This document shows positions 56,815-64,000 of a stretch of 64,000 nt of DNA, piece by piece (positions within the stretch are counted from its first letter, which is position 1; each line of letters starts with the position of its first letter). The position numbers were made by a program, and so were the translations under genes. The DNA comes from Pseudomonas sp. MYb60 (GTDB lineage: Bacteria > Pseudomonadota > Gammaproteobacteria > Pseudomonadales > Pseudomonadaceae): NCBI RefSeq assembly GCF_002979555.1, contig NZ_PCOZ01000003.1:310001-374000 (forward strand). Reading direction: 5' to 3'. Under the pieces are notes generated by a model. The model was given only the letters and a program-made list of their open reading frames with translations. It searched no databases and was not told where the DNA came from.

Positions 56815-57243
56815 ATGCAAAACGTCAAAGTGCTGATCGGTTTTCTGTGCCTGTTCAGCGGCTACGTCGCCGCAGCCCCGGCCGCCGACCAGGATGTCGC
56901 GCAAGCCGTCGACCAACTGACTCAAGCGATGCTGCACAAAGACCTCAAACAGCTCCAGAGCCTGACCGCCGACAACCTCAGCTACGGCCATTCCAGCGGC
57001 AAAATCCAGGACAAGCAGGCGTTCATCGCCGATATCGAGACCGGTCGCAGCAGCTTCAAGACGCTCGAAATGCAGAAACAGACCATCGCCCTGAGCGGCG
57101 ATACCGCCCTGGTGCGCAACCACTTTTCCGCCGTGGCGGTGAACAGCGGCAAAGAAGTCCCCACCGAAATCGAGAACTTGCAGATCTGGCAAAAGCAGCA
57201 AGGCCACTGGCTACTGATCGGTCGCCAAGCGTTTAAATTCTGA
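56815..57243 (+). CDS. periplasmic NTF2-like (DUF4440-type) protein
   Basis: 142 residues. A signal peptide (MQNVKVLIGFLCLFSGYVAA) precedes an NTF2-like cone fold: VDQLTQAMLHKDLKQLQSLT, SYGHSSGKIQDKQAFIADI and a C-terminal IWQKQQGHWLLIGRQAFKF. It is exported, like the divergent SMP-30 protein, so the two may act on the same sugar compound; the function is unknown. ACAATAAGGAAAC gives the ribosome site. Confidence 0.85.
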   Translation: MQNVKVLIGFLCLFSGYVAAAPAADQDVAQAVDQLTQAMLHKDLKQLQSLTADNLSYGHSSGKIQDKQAFIADIETGRSSFKTLEMQKQTIALSGDTALVRNHFSAVAVNSGKEVPTEIENLQIWQKQQGHWLLIGRQAFKF

Positions 57244-57266
57244 TCGCTAACGGTGGGCCGTTTGGC

Positions 57267-58607
57267 TCACCACTCCACGACCCTGCGCACCGCCGCCAAG
57301 GCTTCGCGCAGCGCGGGCATTTCCACCGACCCCAACGCCAGGCGCAACGCGTGGGGTACATGGGCCGAGACGGCAAACGGCTCGGCGGTGGAAACCCAGA
57401 CGTGCTCGCGCTGCAAGTTCATGGCGATCTGATCGGCGCGCATGTCCTCGGCCAGGGGCAGCCACAGAAAGTAAGACGAGGGGTGACTGATACCGCCCAT
57501 CCCCTTCAGCACCGTTGCTGCCAACGCTTGTCGCGCCCGGGCGTCCTCGCGCTTTTGCGCTTCCAACCGGGCGACGGTGCCGTCCTCGATCCACGCGACA
57601 GCAATGGCGCTCATCACCCCTGGCACGTTCCAGGTGGTGGCCATGATGGCGCGCTCCAATTGCCCCATCCACCGCGCAGGCGCGGCGACAAAACCCACCC
57701 GCAAGCCCGTCGCAACACTTTTCGACAGCCCGCCGACATACACCGTGCATTCCGGCGCCAGGCTGGCCAGGGGAGGCGGCGCGTCTTCGACCAAGAACGC
57801 ATAGGCCGCGTCCTCGATGATCATCAGCGAGTGCAGGCGGGCAATGCCCACCAACTGCTCGCGTTGCGCCTGGCTCATCACCCAGCCCAATGGGTTGTGC
57901 AGGGTCGGCATGCTATAGACCGCGCGCACCGGGCGCTTGCGACAAAGGTCTTGCAGGTGGTGCAGATCCGGGCCGTCGGCAGTGACCGGAATTGCGACCA
58001 CTTCCAGATGCAGCGCCTGCGCCAGCACTTTGAAACCCGAGTACGTCAACGCATCCACCGCGATCACATCCCCCGGCTTGAGCAACGCCATCAGGGTCAC
58101 TGCCAGCCCATGCTGCGCGCCGCTGACGACCAGGACCTGCTCGGCGGCGACCGTCAGCCCACGGCTCAGCACATGGCGCGCGATCACCTCTCGCTCATGC
58201 CAGCGGCCCGCATGGGGCTGGTAGCGCAGCAGGGCTTCCAGGTCACCGGACAGCGCTAGCTGGCGTAGCGCGGTGCGCAACAGGTCTGCCTGGCCTGGCA
58301 GTGAGGGGTAGTTGAAGTTCAGGTCCAGCATGCCTGTCGCCAGGGTCATCTGCCCGCTCCCCTGCCCCGGCGGCAGCGCGATTTCACGCACAAAGGTGCC
58401 GCGCCCCGCCTCCCCACTGACCAGGCCCATCGCTTCCAGCTCGGTGTACACCCGGCTCGCGGTGACCAGCGCCATGCCATGTTCGGCGGCCAATTGGCGG
58501 TGAGTCGGCAAGCGTGTGCCGGGCGACAGCGCGCCACTGCGAATGGCGTGGGCAAAGTGATCGACCAGCGACTTGTAGCGCGCGCGAGGCATAGACGATG
58601 TATCCAT
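57267..58607 (-). CDS. MocR-type regulator (GntR HTH + aminotransferase fold)
   Basis: 446 residues. A GntR winged helix (about 8-75: LSPGTRLPTHRQLAAEHGMA, ASRVYTELEAMGLV) is followed by a fold-type I aminotransferase-like domain (about 95-445) with the PLP lysine in GGLSKSVATGLRVGF. MocR regulators sense PLP or PLP-amino acid adducts. The divergent neighbour encodes an EamA exporter, so this regulator probably controls that gene. It ends 24 bases from the NTF2-like gene (convergent). Confidence 0.93.
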   Translation of the reverse strand: MDTSSMPRARYKSLVDHFAHAIRSGALSPGTRLPTHRQLAAEHGMALVTASRVYTELEAMGLVSGEAGRGTFVREIALPPGQGSGQMTLATGMLDLNFNYPSLPGQADLLRTALRQLALSGDLEALLRYQPHAGRWHEREVIARHVLSRGLTVAAEQVLVVSGAQHGLAVTLMALLKPGDVIAVDALTYSGFKVLAQALHLEVVAIPVTADGPDLHHLQDLCRKRPVRAVYSMPTLHNPLGWVMSQAQREQLVGIARLHSLMIIEDAAYAFLVEDAPPPLASLAPECTVYVGGLSKSVATGLRVGFVAAPARWMGQLERAIMATTWNVPGVMSAIAVAWIEDGTVARLEAQKREDARARQALAATVLKGMGGISHPSSYFLWLPLAEDMRADQIAMNLQREHVWVSTAEPFAVSAHVPHALRLALGSVEMPALREALAAVRRVVEW

Positions 58608-58618
58608 GACAATTTTTT

Positions 58619-58631
58619 GATTGTCTCAATC
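58619..58631. promoter_or_regulatory. inverted repeat in the MocR/EamA gap
   Basis: GATTG-TCT-CAATC is a perfect 5-3-5 palindrome, 12 bases upstream of the MocR start codon and 52 before the EamA start. It is a plausible part of the MocR operator or divergent promoters. Confidence 0.4.
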
Positions 58632-58682
58632 CTCAACCCTAGGATGAGCGGCACGCAATCTTTCTTTTCCGGGTACCCCCAC

Positions 58683-59573
58683 ATGGAATGCACGTCGCGG
58701 CTCAATCCCCAGGACACCAGCACCCAAGGCTGGATCAACGGCTTTATCGGCGTGGTGATTTTCAGCGGCTCATTGCCGGCCACGCGCCTGGCGGTCATGG
58801 AGTTCGACCCGGTATTTCTTACCTTGGCACGCGCTGTCATCGCGGGCGTGCTGGGCCTGCTTCTGCTGGGGCTGTTCAAGCAACGACGCCCGGCGCGCCG
58901 TCAGTGGGCGTCCCTGGTGATCGTCTCCCTCGGCGTGGTGATCGGCTTTCCTCTGCTCACTGCCTTGGCGCTGCAATACGTGACGTCTGCGCACTCCATC
59001 GTCTTCATCGGCCTGCTGCCATTGGCCACTGCGGTGTTTGGCGTGCTGCGCGGCGGTGAGCGTCCGCGTGCGGTGTTCTGGCTGTTTTCGGTGCTCGGCA
59101 GCCTGCTGGTGGTGGGCTATGCACTGACCCAAGGCGTGAGCGCGGCACCGATGGGTGACGTCCTGATGCTACTCGCTGTGCTGGTGTGCGGCCTGGGGTA
59201 TGCCGAAGGCGCCACATTGTCGCGCAGCCTGGGCGGGTGGCAGGTGATCTGCTGGGCGTTGGTGGTGGCGCTGCCGGTGGTGGCGCCCTTGAGCCTGATC
59301 CTGGCGCCCGCCCGTTTCAGCGGCATCAGCCTGCCGGCCTGGCTGAGCCTGGGCTATGTGGCCCTGTTCAGCATGTTGATCGGCTTTGTGTTCTGGTATC
59401 GCGGCCTGGCACAGGGTGGTATCGCGGCGGTGGGACAGTTGCAGTTGCTGCAGCCCTTTTTTGGCCTGGCGCTGGCCGCGGGGCTGCTGCATGAGCAGGT
59501 CAGCCTGGGCATGGTGCTGGTGACGGTAGCGGTGATCGGCTGCGTGGCCGGGGCGAAGAAATTCGCGCGTTAA
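58683..59573 (+). CDS. EamA/DMT-superfamily transporter
   Basis: 296 residues with ten hydrophobic helices in two EamA repeats (FIGVVIFSGSLPATRLAVMEF starts the first; GDVLMLLAVLVCGLGYAEGA starts the second). It is likely an exporter of an amino acid or related metabolite. ATG 58683 is chosen for the family's N-terminus; an ATG at 58644 would add 13 residues. Its expression is probably set by the divergent MocR gene. Its last 4 bases overlap the convergent YceI gene. Confidence 0.9.
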   Translation: MECTSRLNPQDTSTQGWINGFIGVVIFSGSLPATRLAVMEFDPVFLTLARAVIAGVLGLLLLGLFKQRRPARRQWASLVIVSLGVVIGFPLLTALALQYVTSAHSIVFIGLLPLATAVFGVLRGGERPRAVFWLFSVLGSLLVVGYALTQGVSAAPMGDVLMLLAVLVCGLGYAEGATLSRSLGGWQVICWALVVALPVVAPLSLILAPARFSGISLPAWLSLGYVALFSMLIGFVFWYRGLAQGGIAAVGQLQLLQPFFGLALAAGLLHEQVSLGMVLVTVAVIGCVAGAKKFAR

Positions 59574-60136
59574 CGTTGCGGCGCCACCAGTTTGAATTTG
59601 ATGTGGATGTCGTTGGACACCACGCTGTTGCCCGCCCACTCGCCCTCGCCGATCCTGAAGTCGCTGCGGTTGAGGATGAACTCGCCGTCGAACACGCCAA
59701 TACCGTCCTGCGCCTTGAGCAACACGTTCACCGTCACCGGGCGCGTGATGCCCTTGATGGTCAGGTGGCCGCTGACCTTGTAGCGATCGCCACCCAGCGC
59801 TTCGGCACCGGTGGATTGGTACAAGCCGACCGGATAGGTGGCCGTGTCGAACCAGGCCGCACGCTGCAATTCGTCATTGGCATCAGGGCTGCCGGCATTG
59901 ATGCTGGCGAGCTGGATCTTGAGCAACGCGTGGGCCGCCTCGGGTTTCAGCGTGTCGAACGCCAGCGTTCCTTCGAACTCGCTGAAGGTGCCATACACCC
60001 GCTGTCCGAATTGCTGGAACGTGAAGCTGATCTGGCTGGCGGTGCGGTTGACCTCGGTGTACTCCGCCGCCCGCGCCGGGGTCGCCAGGCCAAGGCAGAG
60101 CGCCAGCATCACGATCAGGGACATTCGATTTTTCAT
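59570..60136 (-). CDS. YceI family periplasmic protein
   Basis: 188 residues with a signal peptide ending ATPARA. The mature lipocalin-like barrel shows the YceI pattern: NRTASQISFTFQQFGQRVYGTF, AWFDTATYPV, YKVSGHLTIKGITRPVTV and RSDFRIGEGEW. YceI proteins bind polyisoprenoids such as a long-chain isoprenoid quinone. ATG 60136 follows GCGGAGCC. The 3' end overlaps the EamA gene by 4 bases. Confidence 0.93.
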   Translation of the reverse strand: MKNRMSLIVMLALCLGLATPARAAEYTEVNRTASQISFTFQQFGQRVYGTFSEFEGTLAFDTLKPEAAHALLKIQLASINAGSPDANDELQRAAWFDTATYPVGLYQSTGAEALGGDRYKVSGHLTIKGITRPVTVNVLLKAQDGIGVFDGEFILNRSDFRIGEGEWAGNSVVSNDIHIKFKLVAPQR

Positions 60137-60232
60137 GCCAGGCTCCGCAAGAAGTGAGGACATATTATTCCCATCCTGCCCATGTCCTGCTAAACAGAGT
60201 AGTCGCCCGCCCTGGAATCGAGGATTGCACCG

Positions 60233-61120
60233 ATGACGCGTCTCACCGCGAAAGACTTTGCCCCCGAACTGCTGGAACTCTACGACGGCTATGCCCACGG
60301 CAAGATCAACCGCCGGGAGTTTCTCGATCGCGCCGCACTGTTCACCTTCGGCGGCCTGACCGCCTCGGCGCTGCTGGCAGCCCTCAGCCCCAATTACGCG
60401 CTGGCCGAGCAAGTGAAATTCACCGACCCGGACATCGTCGCCGACTACATCACCTACCCCTCACCCAAAGGCAACGGCACCGTGCGCGGCTACCTGGTGC
60501 GCCCGGCCAAGGCTGCCGGCAAGTTGCCGGCCGTGGTTGTGGTCCACGAGAACCGTGGCCTCAACCCCTATATCGAGGACGTCGCGCGGCGCCTGGCCAA
60601 GGCCGGGTTCATCGCCCTGGCGCCAGATGGCCTGACGTCGGTAGGCGGCTACCCCGGCAATGACGAAAAAGGCGTGGCGCTGCAACAGACGGTTGACCCG
60701 ACCAAGCTGATGAACGACTTCTTCGCCGCCATCGAATGGTTGATGCACCACGACAGCAGTACCGGCAAAGTCGGCATCACCGGTTTCTGTTATGGCGGCG
60801 GCGTCACCAATGCGGCGGCGGTGGCGTATCCGGAGCTCGGTGCGGCCGTGTCGTTCTATGGGCGCCAGCCAGAGGCAAAGGACGTGGCACGCATCAAGGC
60901 GCCCATCCTGCTGCACTTTGGCGAACTGGACACCCGGATCAATGAGGGTTGGCCGGCATACGAACAGGCCTTGAAGGCGGCAGGCACCCCGTATGAAGCG
61001 TATATCTACAAAGGTGCCAACCACGGGTTCCACAACGACTCGACGCCCAGGTATGACGAGGCGGCGGCCAATCTGGCGTGGGAAAGGACACTGGAGTGGT
61101 TTCGCAAGTACCTGGCCTAG
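60233..61120 (+). CDS. dienelactone hydrolase family protein
   Basis: 295 residues. A twin-arginine-like leader ([16 protein letters not shown], then [10 protein letters not shown]) suggests periplasmic export. The alpha/beta-hydrolase core has the Cys-nucleophile triad of dienelactone hydrolases: C186 in GFCYGGG, D233 in FGELDTRI and H264 in GANHGFHND, plus E106 in VVHENRGL. It resembles E. coli YghX. The substrate is unknown. It stands between the divergent YceI gene and ampC. Confidence 0.88.
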   Translation: MTRLTAKDFAPELLELYDGYAHGKINRREFLDRAALFTFGGLTASALLAALSPNYALAEQVKFTDPDIVADYITYPSPKGNGTVRGYLVRPAKAAGKLPAVVVVHENRGLNPYIEDVARRLAKAGFIALAPDGLTSVGGYPGNDEKGVALQQTVDPTKLMNDFFAAIEWLMHHDSSTGKVGITGFCYGGGVTNAAAVAYPELGAAVSFYGRQPEAKDVARIKAPILLHFGELDTRINEGWPAYEQALKAAGTPYEAYIYKGANHGFHNDSTPRYDEAAANLAWERTLEWFRKYLA

Positions 61121-61172
61121 CGCGCATTTGGTAGGCTTGCGTGCTTGTATCTGACTGCCACGGAACACCCTA

Positions 61173-62315
61173 ATGTACCGACACACTTTGAAGCTCACCG
61201 TACTGGCGATGGCGCTGGCGGTCGGTCACGCCCAGGCGGCGAGCGATCTGCGCGCGGTGGTAGACGCCCGCGTCAAGCCTCTGATGCAACAGCAGTCGAT
61301 TGCAGGCGTCGTGGTCGGCGTCGTACAGGAGGGCAAGACGCGTTACTTCAACTACGGCGTTGCCGACAAGGACACGCAGGCCCCGGTCAGCGAAAACACC
61401 CTGTTTGAAATCGGCTCGGTCAGCAAGACCTTCACCGCCACCCTCGCCGGCTACGCCGTGGCCAGCGGCACGCTGACACTGTCCGACCGCGCCAGCCACT
61501 ACCTGCCCGCGTTGCGTGGCAGCCAGTTCGACCACGTCAGCGTGCTCAACCTCGGCACCTACACGGCCGGCGGGCTGCCTTTGCAATTTCCGCAGGCCGC
61601 AGACAATGCCGAACACATGGTCGGCTATTACCAGCAGTGGAAACCCGAGTTCGCCCCCGGTACCCGCCGTTTGTATTCCAACCCGAGCCTGGGCCTGTTC
61701 GGCTACCTGGCAGCACAAAGCCTGAAGCAGCCTTTCGACCCGCTGATGGAGAATACCCTGCTGCCGAAACTGGGCCTCAAGCACACGTTCCTCAAGGTTC
61801 CAAAGGACCAGATGAGCCTGTATGCCCAAGGCTACGGCAAGGACGGCAAGCCCGTGCGCGTGGGGCCCGGCGCCCTGGACAGCGAAGCCTACGGCGTCAA
61901 GACCAGCGCTGCTGACCTGCTGCATTACGTGCAGGTCAACATGAACCCGGCACACCTGGACAAAGCGTTGCGACAGGCCATCGCGATCACCCATACCGGT
62001 TACTACAGCGTCGACGGCATGACCCAAGGGCTGGGTTGGGAAATGTACCCGTACCCGATCCAGCTTGACGCCCTGGTAGACGGCAACTCGACAAAAATGG
62101 CCATGGAACCGCACCCGGTCAATTGGCTTACCCCGCCACAGGCGCTCCAACCCGGTACCCTGGTGAACAAGACCGGGTCCACCAATGGATTTGGTGCATA
62201 CGTGGCTTACGTACCGAGCAAAAAAGTGGGCGTGGTGATATTGGCCAACAAGAACTACCCGAATGCCGAACGCGTGAAGGTCGCCCACGCCATCCTGTCC
62301 GCGTTGGACTTGTAG
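61173..62315 (+). CDS. ampC: class C beta-lactamase (AmpC type)
   Basis: A 380-residue periplasmic serine beta-lactamase hydrolysing cephalosporins and penicillins. The signal peptide ends at AQAA. All class C motifs are present: S82-V-S-K85, Y168-S-N170 and K333-T-G335. CGGAA precedes the ATG. No ampR-like gene is adjacent, unlike in P. aeruginosa, so induction through a neighbouring AmpR is not evident here. The next gene is an MFS transporter. Confidence 0.94.
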   Translation: MYRHTLKLTVLAMALAVGHAQAASDLRAVVDARVKPLMQQQSIAGVVVGVVQEGKTRYFNYGVADKDTQAPVSENTLFEIGSVSKTFTATLAGYAVASGTLTLSDRASHYLPALRGSQFDHVSVLNLGTYTAGGLPLQFPQAADNAEHMVGYYQQWKPEFAPGTRRLYSNPSLGLFGYLAAQSLKQPFDPLMENTLLPKLGLKHTFLKVPKDQMSLYAQGYGKDGKPVRVGPGALDSEAYGVKTSAADLLHYVQVNMNPAHLDKALRQAIAITHTGYYSVDGMTQGLGWEMYPYPIQLDALVDGNSTKMAMEPHPVNWLTPPQALQPGTLVNKTGSTNGFGAYVAYVPSKKVGVVILANKNYPNAERVKVAHAILSALDL

Positions 62316-62364
62316 GAGCACCGCTTGCCAGCGCTGTGTTTCCACGCAAGAGGCTGCCGGCTCG

Positions 62365-62380
62365 TTCGCACGCGTGCGAA
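62365..62380. promoter_or_regulatory. perfect 16-bp palindrome before the MFS gene
   Basis: TTCGCACGCGTGCGAA ends four bases before the AAGGAG ribosome site of the MFS gene. It could be an operator or a hairpin that controls access to the ribosome site. Confidence 0.5.
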
Positions 62381-62394
62381 GTACAAGGAGTTGT

Positions 62395-63594
62395 ATGCGC
62401 AAGGATTACCTGGCGTTTTTCGTTTCGCTGTTCGTATCGCGGTTGGCGGACCAGATCCTGCTGTTCATCGTGCCGTTGATCGTGTTTCAAACGACCCAAA
62501 GCGCATCCCTGGCGGGATTGGCCTTTTTCGTCGAGTCGCTGCCACGGTTCCTGGCGTTCCCGGTGTGCGGGGCGTTATGCGACAAATATTCACCCGTGCG
62601 GATCCTGCACATCAGCCAGGTCTACCGCGCGCTTGCCTGCCTGGTGGCCGTGGCGCTGTACGTGGCATTTGACGGCATTTACTGGCTGGTGCTGCTCTCG
62701 GCGCTGTGTGGCGTGCTGACCACCCAGGGCATCATGGCGCGCGAAGTCCTGATGCCCCATATCTTCCAGCAGTACAGCTATGCCAAAACCCTGTCCTATT
62801 CACAAATCGCCGATCAGAGCGGCCTGGTGCTGGGCCCGCTGGTGGCGGCGTTGTTATTGGACATCGGGCCGTGGCATTGGGTAGTGCTGGGCGTTGGCGG
62901 GCTATTCGTGCTGGCGGACCTGGCCATGCGCGTGTGGCAGCGTACCAACACGATCAGCCTGGCAGTATTCGCCCAGCATCGGGACATCTGGCTGCAACCG
63001 TTGCGCATCGCCGTCGGACACATCCGCACCCTGCCCGGCCTGAAACGCCTGATTGCACTGACGGTGGGCGTGAACTTGATCATCGGCGTGACGCTGGCGA
63101 CCTCTGCGGCCATGGTCACAGGCCACTTCGACGCAGGCAAGGACGCCTATGCCGCATTGCAAGCCGCCGGCGCGCTGGTGACCATCGTGATTCTGTTCTA
63201 CCTGGCTCGCGCCACCCTGCCCTTAAACAGGCTCGGGGGGGTGTCCTACGGATTGATTGCGCTCGGCGCACTGGTCATGGCGATCAGCCCCAGCCTGTGG
63301 GCCTACTGCGTGGGTTTCCTGCTGGTGATCGGCTTCGACAAGATGTACAGCGTGTACATGCGCAGCGTGCGCCAGAAGGTCATTCCGGTGCAGGACTTCG
63401 GCAAGACCGTCGGCGTGATCACCCTGCTCAACAACCTGCCACAGCCGCTGGCCGGGTTGGCGGTCGCGCTGTTGGCCGCCCCCATGGGCACGCAAACGGT
63501 GATTCTGCTGCTGGCGGGAATCACCGCGCTGATCGGCGTGGCAGTGGCCTCAAGCCGGCACGCCGCTGTGAAAGCGAAACTCGATGTCGGGTGA
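62395..63594 (+). CDS. MFS transporter
   Basis: 399 residues with twelve hydrophobic helices. SLFVSRLADQILLFIVPLIV, GLAFFVESLPRFLAFPVCGA and DKYSPVRILHISQVYRALA suit the drug/siderophore exporter branch of the MFS. ATG 62395 follows AAGGAG. It lies 79 bases after ampC and its promoter region holds a perfect palindrome. Substrate unknown. Its last 45 bases overlap the convergent miaE gene. Confidence 0.87.
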   Translation: MRKDYLAFFVSLFVSRLADQILLFIVPLIVFQTTQSASLAGLAFFVESLPRFLAFPVCGALCDKYSPVRILHISQVYRALACLVAVALYVAFDGIYWLVLLSALCGVLTTQGIMAREVLMPHIFQQYSYAKTLSYSQIADQSGLVLGPLVAALLLDIGPWHWVVLGVGGLFVLADLAMRVWQRTNTISLAVFAQHRDIWLQPLRIAVGHIRTLPGLKRLIALTVGVNLIIGVTLATSAAMVTGHFDAGKDAYAALQAAGALVTIVILFYLARATLPLNRLGGVSYGLIALGALVMAISPSLWAYCVGFLLVIGFDKMYSVYMRSVRQKVIPVQDFGKTVGVITLLNNLPQPLAGLAVALLAAPMGTQTVILLLAGITALIGVAVASSRHAAVKAKLDVG

Positions 63595-64000
63595 CTCAAT
63601 CAGTTCCTGCTCCGCCGCCCTCACCCGCTCGATCACCTGAGCGATGTCCTTGGCGTCACCATACTGGTAGGCCAGTTTCAGGTAACCCTGGAAGTGCCGC
63701 GCTTCGCTTTTGAGCAGGCCGAAATAGAACTTGCCGAGTTCTTCGTCCAAATGCGGCACCAGTGCTTCGAAACGCTCGCAACTGCGGGCTTCGATGAAGG
63801 CACCGACCACCAGGGTATCCACCAGCTTCACCGGCTCGTGGCTGCGCACAACCTTGCGCAGCGCGGAGGCGTAGCGGCCGGCATGCAACTGGCGCAGCTC
63901 GACCTTGCGCTTTTTCATCAGGCGCATGACTTGTTCGTGGTGCACCAGCTCTTCGCGGGCCAGGCGCGACATCATGTTGATCAGGTCGACATGGCCGTGG
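63550..64000 (-). CDS. miaE: tRNA-(ms2io6A)-hydroxylase MiaE (3' part, runs off the window)
   Basis: The frame is open to the right edge: HVDLINMMSRLAREELVHHEQV through to the C-terminus EFRFHSGVPA, about 150 of an expected ~200 residues. MiaE is a nonhaem di-iron monooxygenase that hydroxylates ms2i6A at tRNA position 37. The di-iron ligands seen here are the E-E-x-x-H motif (REELVHHE) and the second pair in GAFIEARSCERF and KSEARHFQGY. The 5' end lies beyond base 64000. The 45-base tail-to-tail overlap with the MFS gene appears real because both proteins end normally. Confidence 0.92.
   Translation of the reverse strand, partial: HGHVDLINMMSRLAREELVHHEQVMRLMKKRKVELRQLHAGRYASALRKVVRSHEPVKLVDTLVVGAFIEARSCERFEALVPHLDEELGKFYFGLLKSEARHFQGYLKLAYQYGDAKDIAQVIERVRAAEQELIESPDIEFRFHSGVPA

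Overview
This window looks like a chromosomal segment of a Pseudomonas of the P. fluorescens group. The reasons are high GC with C/G-rich third positions, Pseudomonas-type REP palindromes, a treY/malQ/glgX trehalose-glycogen block, a 521-residue Aer-type receptor, a miaE homologue and a class C beta-lactamase. There are no rRNA or tRNA genes, no CRISPR array, no integrase and no complete insertion sequence. This is mostly core genome with one small accessory islet. All identifications come from reading the sequence; no database search was run.

Layout. 1-7412: trehalose/glycogen metabolism (end of a probable treZ, malQ, treY, a DUF2934 protein, glgX). 7414-11305: a tightly coupled cassette of an acyl-CoA dehydrogenase-like protein, PIG-L deacetylase, NodS-like methyltransferase and GT2 glycosyltransferase, followed by a second PIG-L copy that has lost catalytic residues. 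11550-17033: an autotransporter, an alpha/beta-hydrolase relic and a TonB-dependent siderophore receptor with a Fur-box-like site. 17176-19900: an islet of unrecognised genes, one with a PD-(D/E)xK-like motif. 19900-23484: a DapA-like aldolase, then cystathionine beta-synthase and gamma-lyase (reverse transsulfuration). 23602-31073: OsmC/YcaO protein, Aer-type receptor, LysR regulator, a 5'-frameshifted aldehyde dehydrogenase and a quinone oxidoreductase.

31129-38277 is assimilatory nitrate reduction: nirBD on the minus strand and a fused nitrate reductase/flavoprotein on the plus strand, divergent. The 517-base gap between them carries two mirror-image control units, each with a sigma54-type -24/-12 promoter, two hairpins with A1/G4 hexaloops (ANTAR-type) and an intrinsic terminator just before the gene. 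A REP palindrome lies between the units.

38427-64000 is a mixture: a chemotaxis receptor, UV endonuclease, PQQ-type sugar dehydrogenase, ProP, two c-di-GMP proteins, an AraC/Fsr pair, a histidine kinase, an XRE regulator with a perfect operator-like palindrome, an amidase, an SMP-30/NTF2 divergent pair, a MocR/EamA divergent pair, YceI, dienelactone hydrolase, AmpC, an MFS exporter and the 3' part of miaE. The most interesting items are the twin sigma54-ANTAR leaders, the Nod-like deacetylase/methyltransferase/glycosyltransferase cassette with its decayed PIG-L paralogue, and the nuclease-like gene in the islet.
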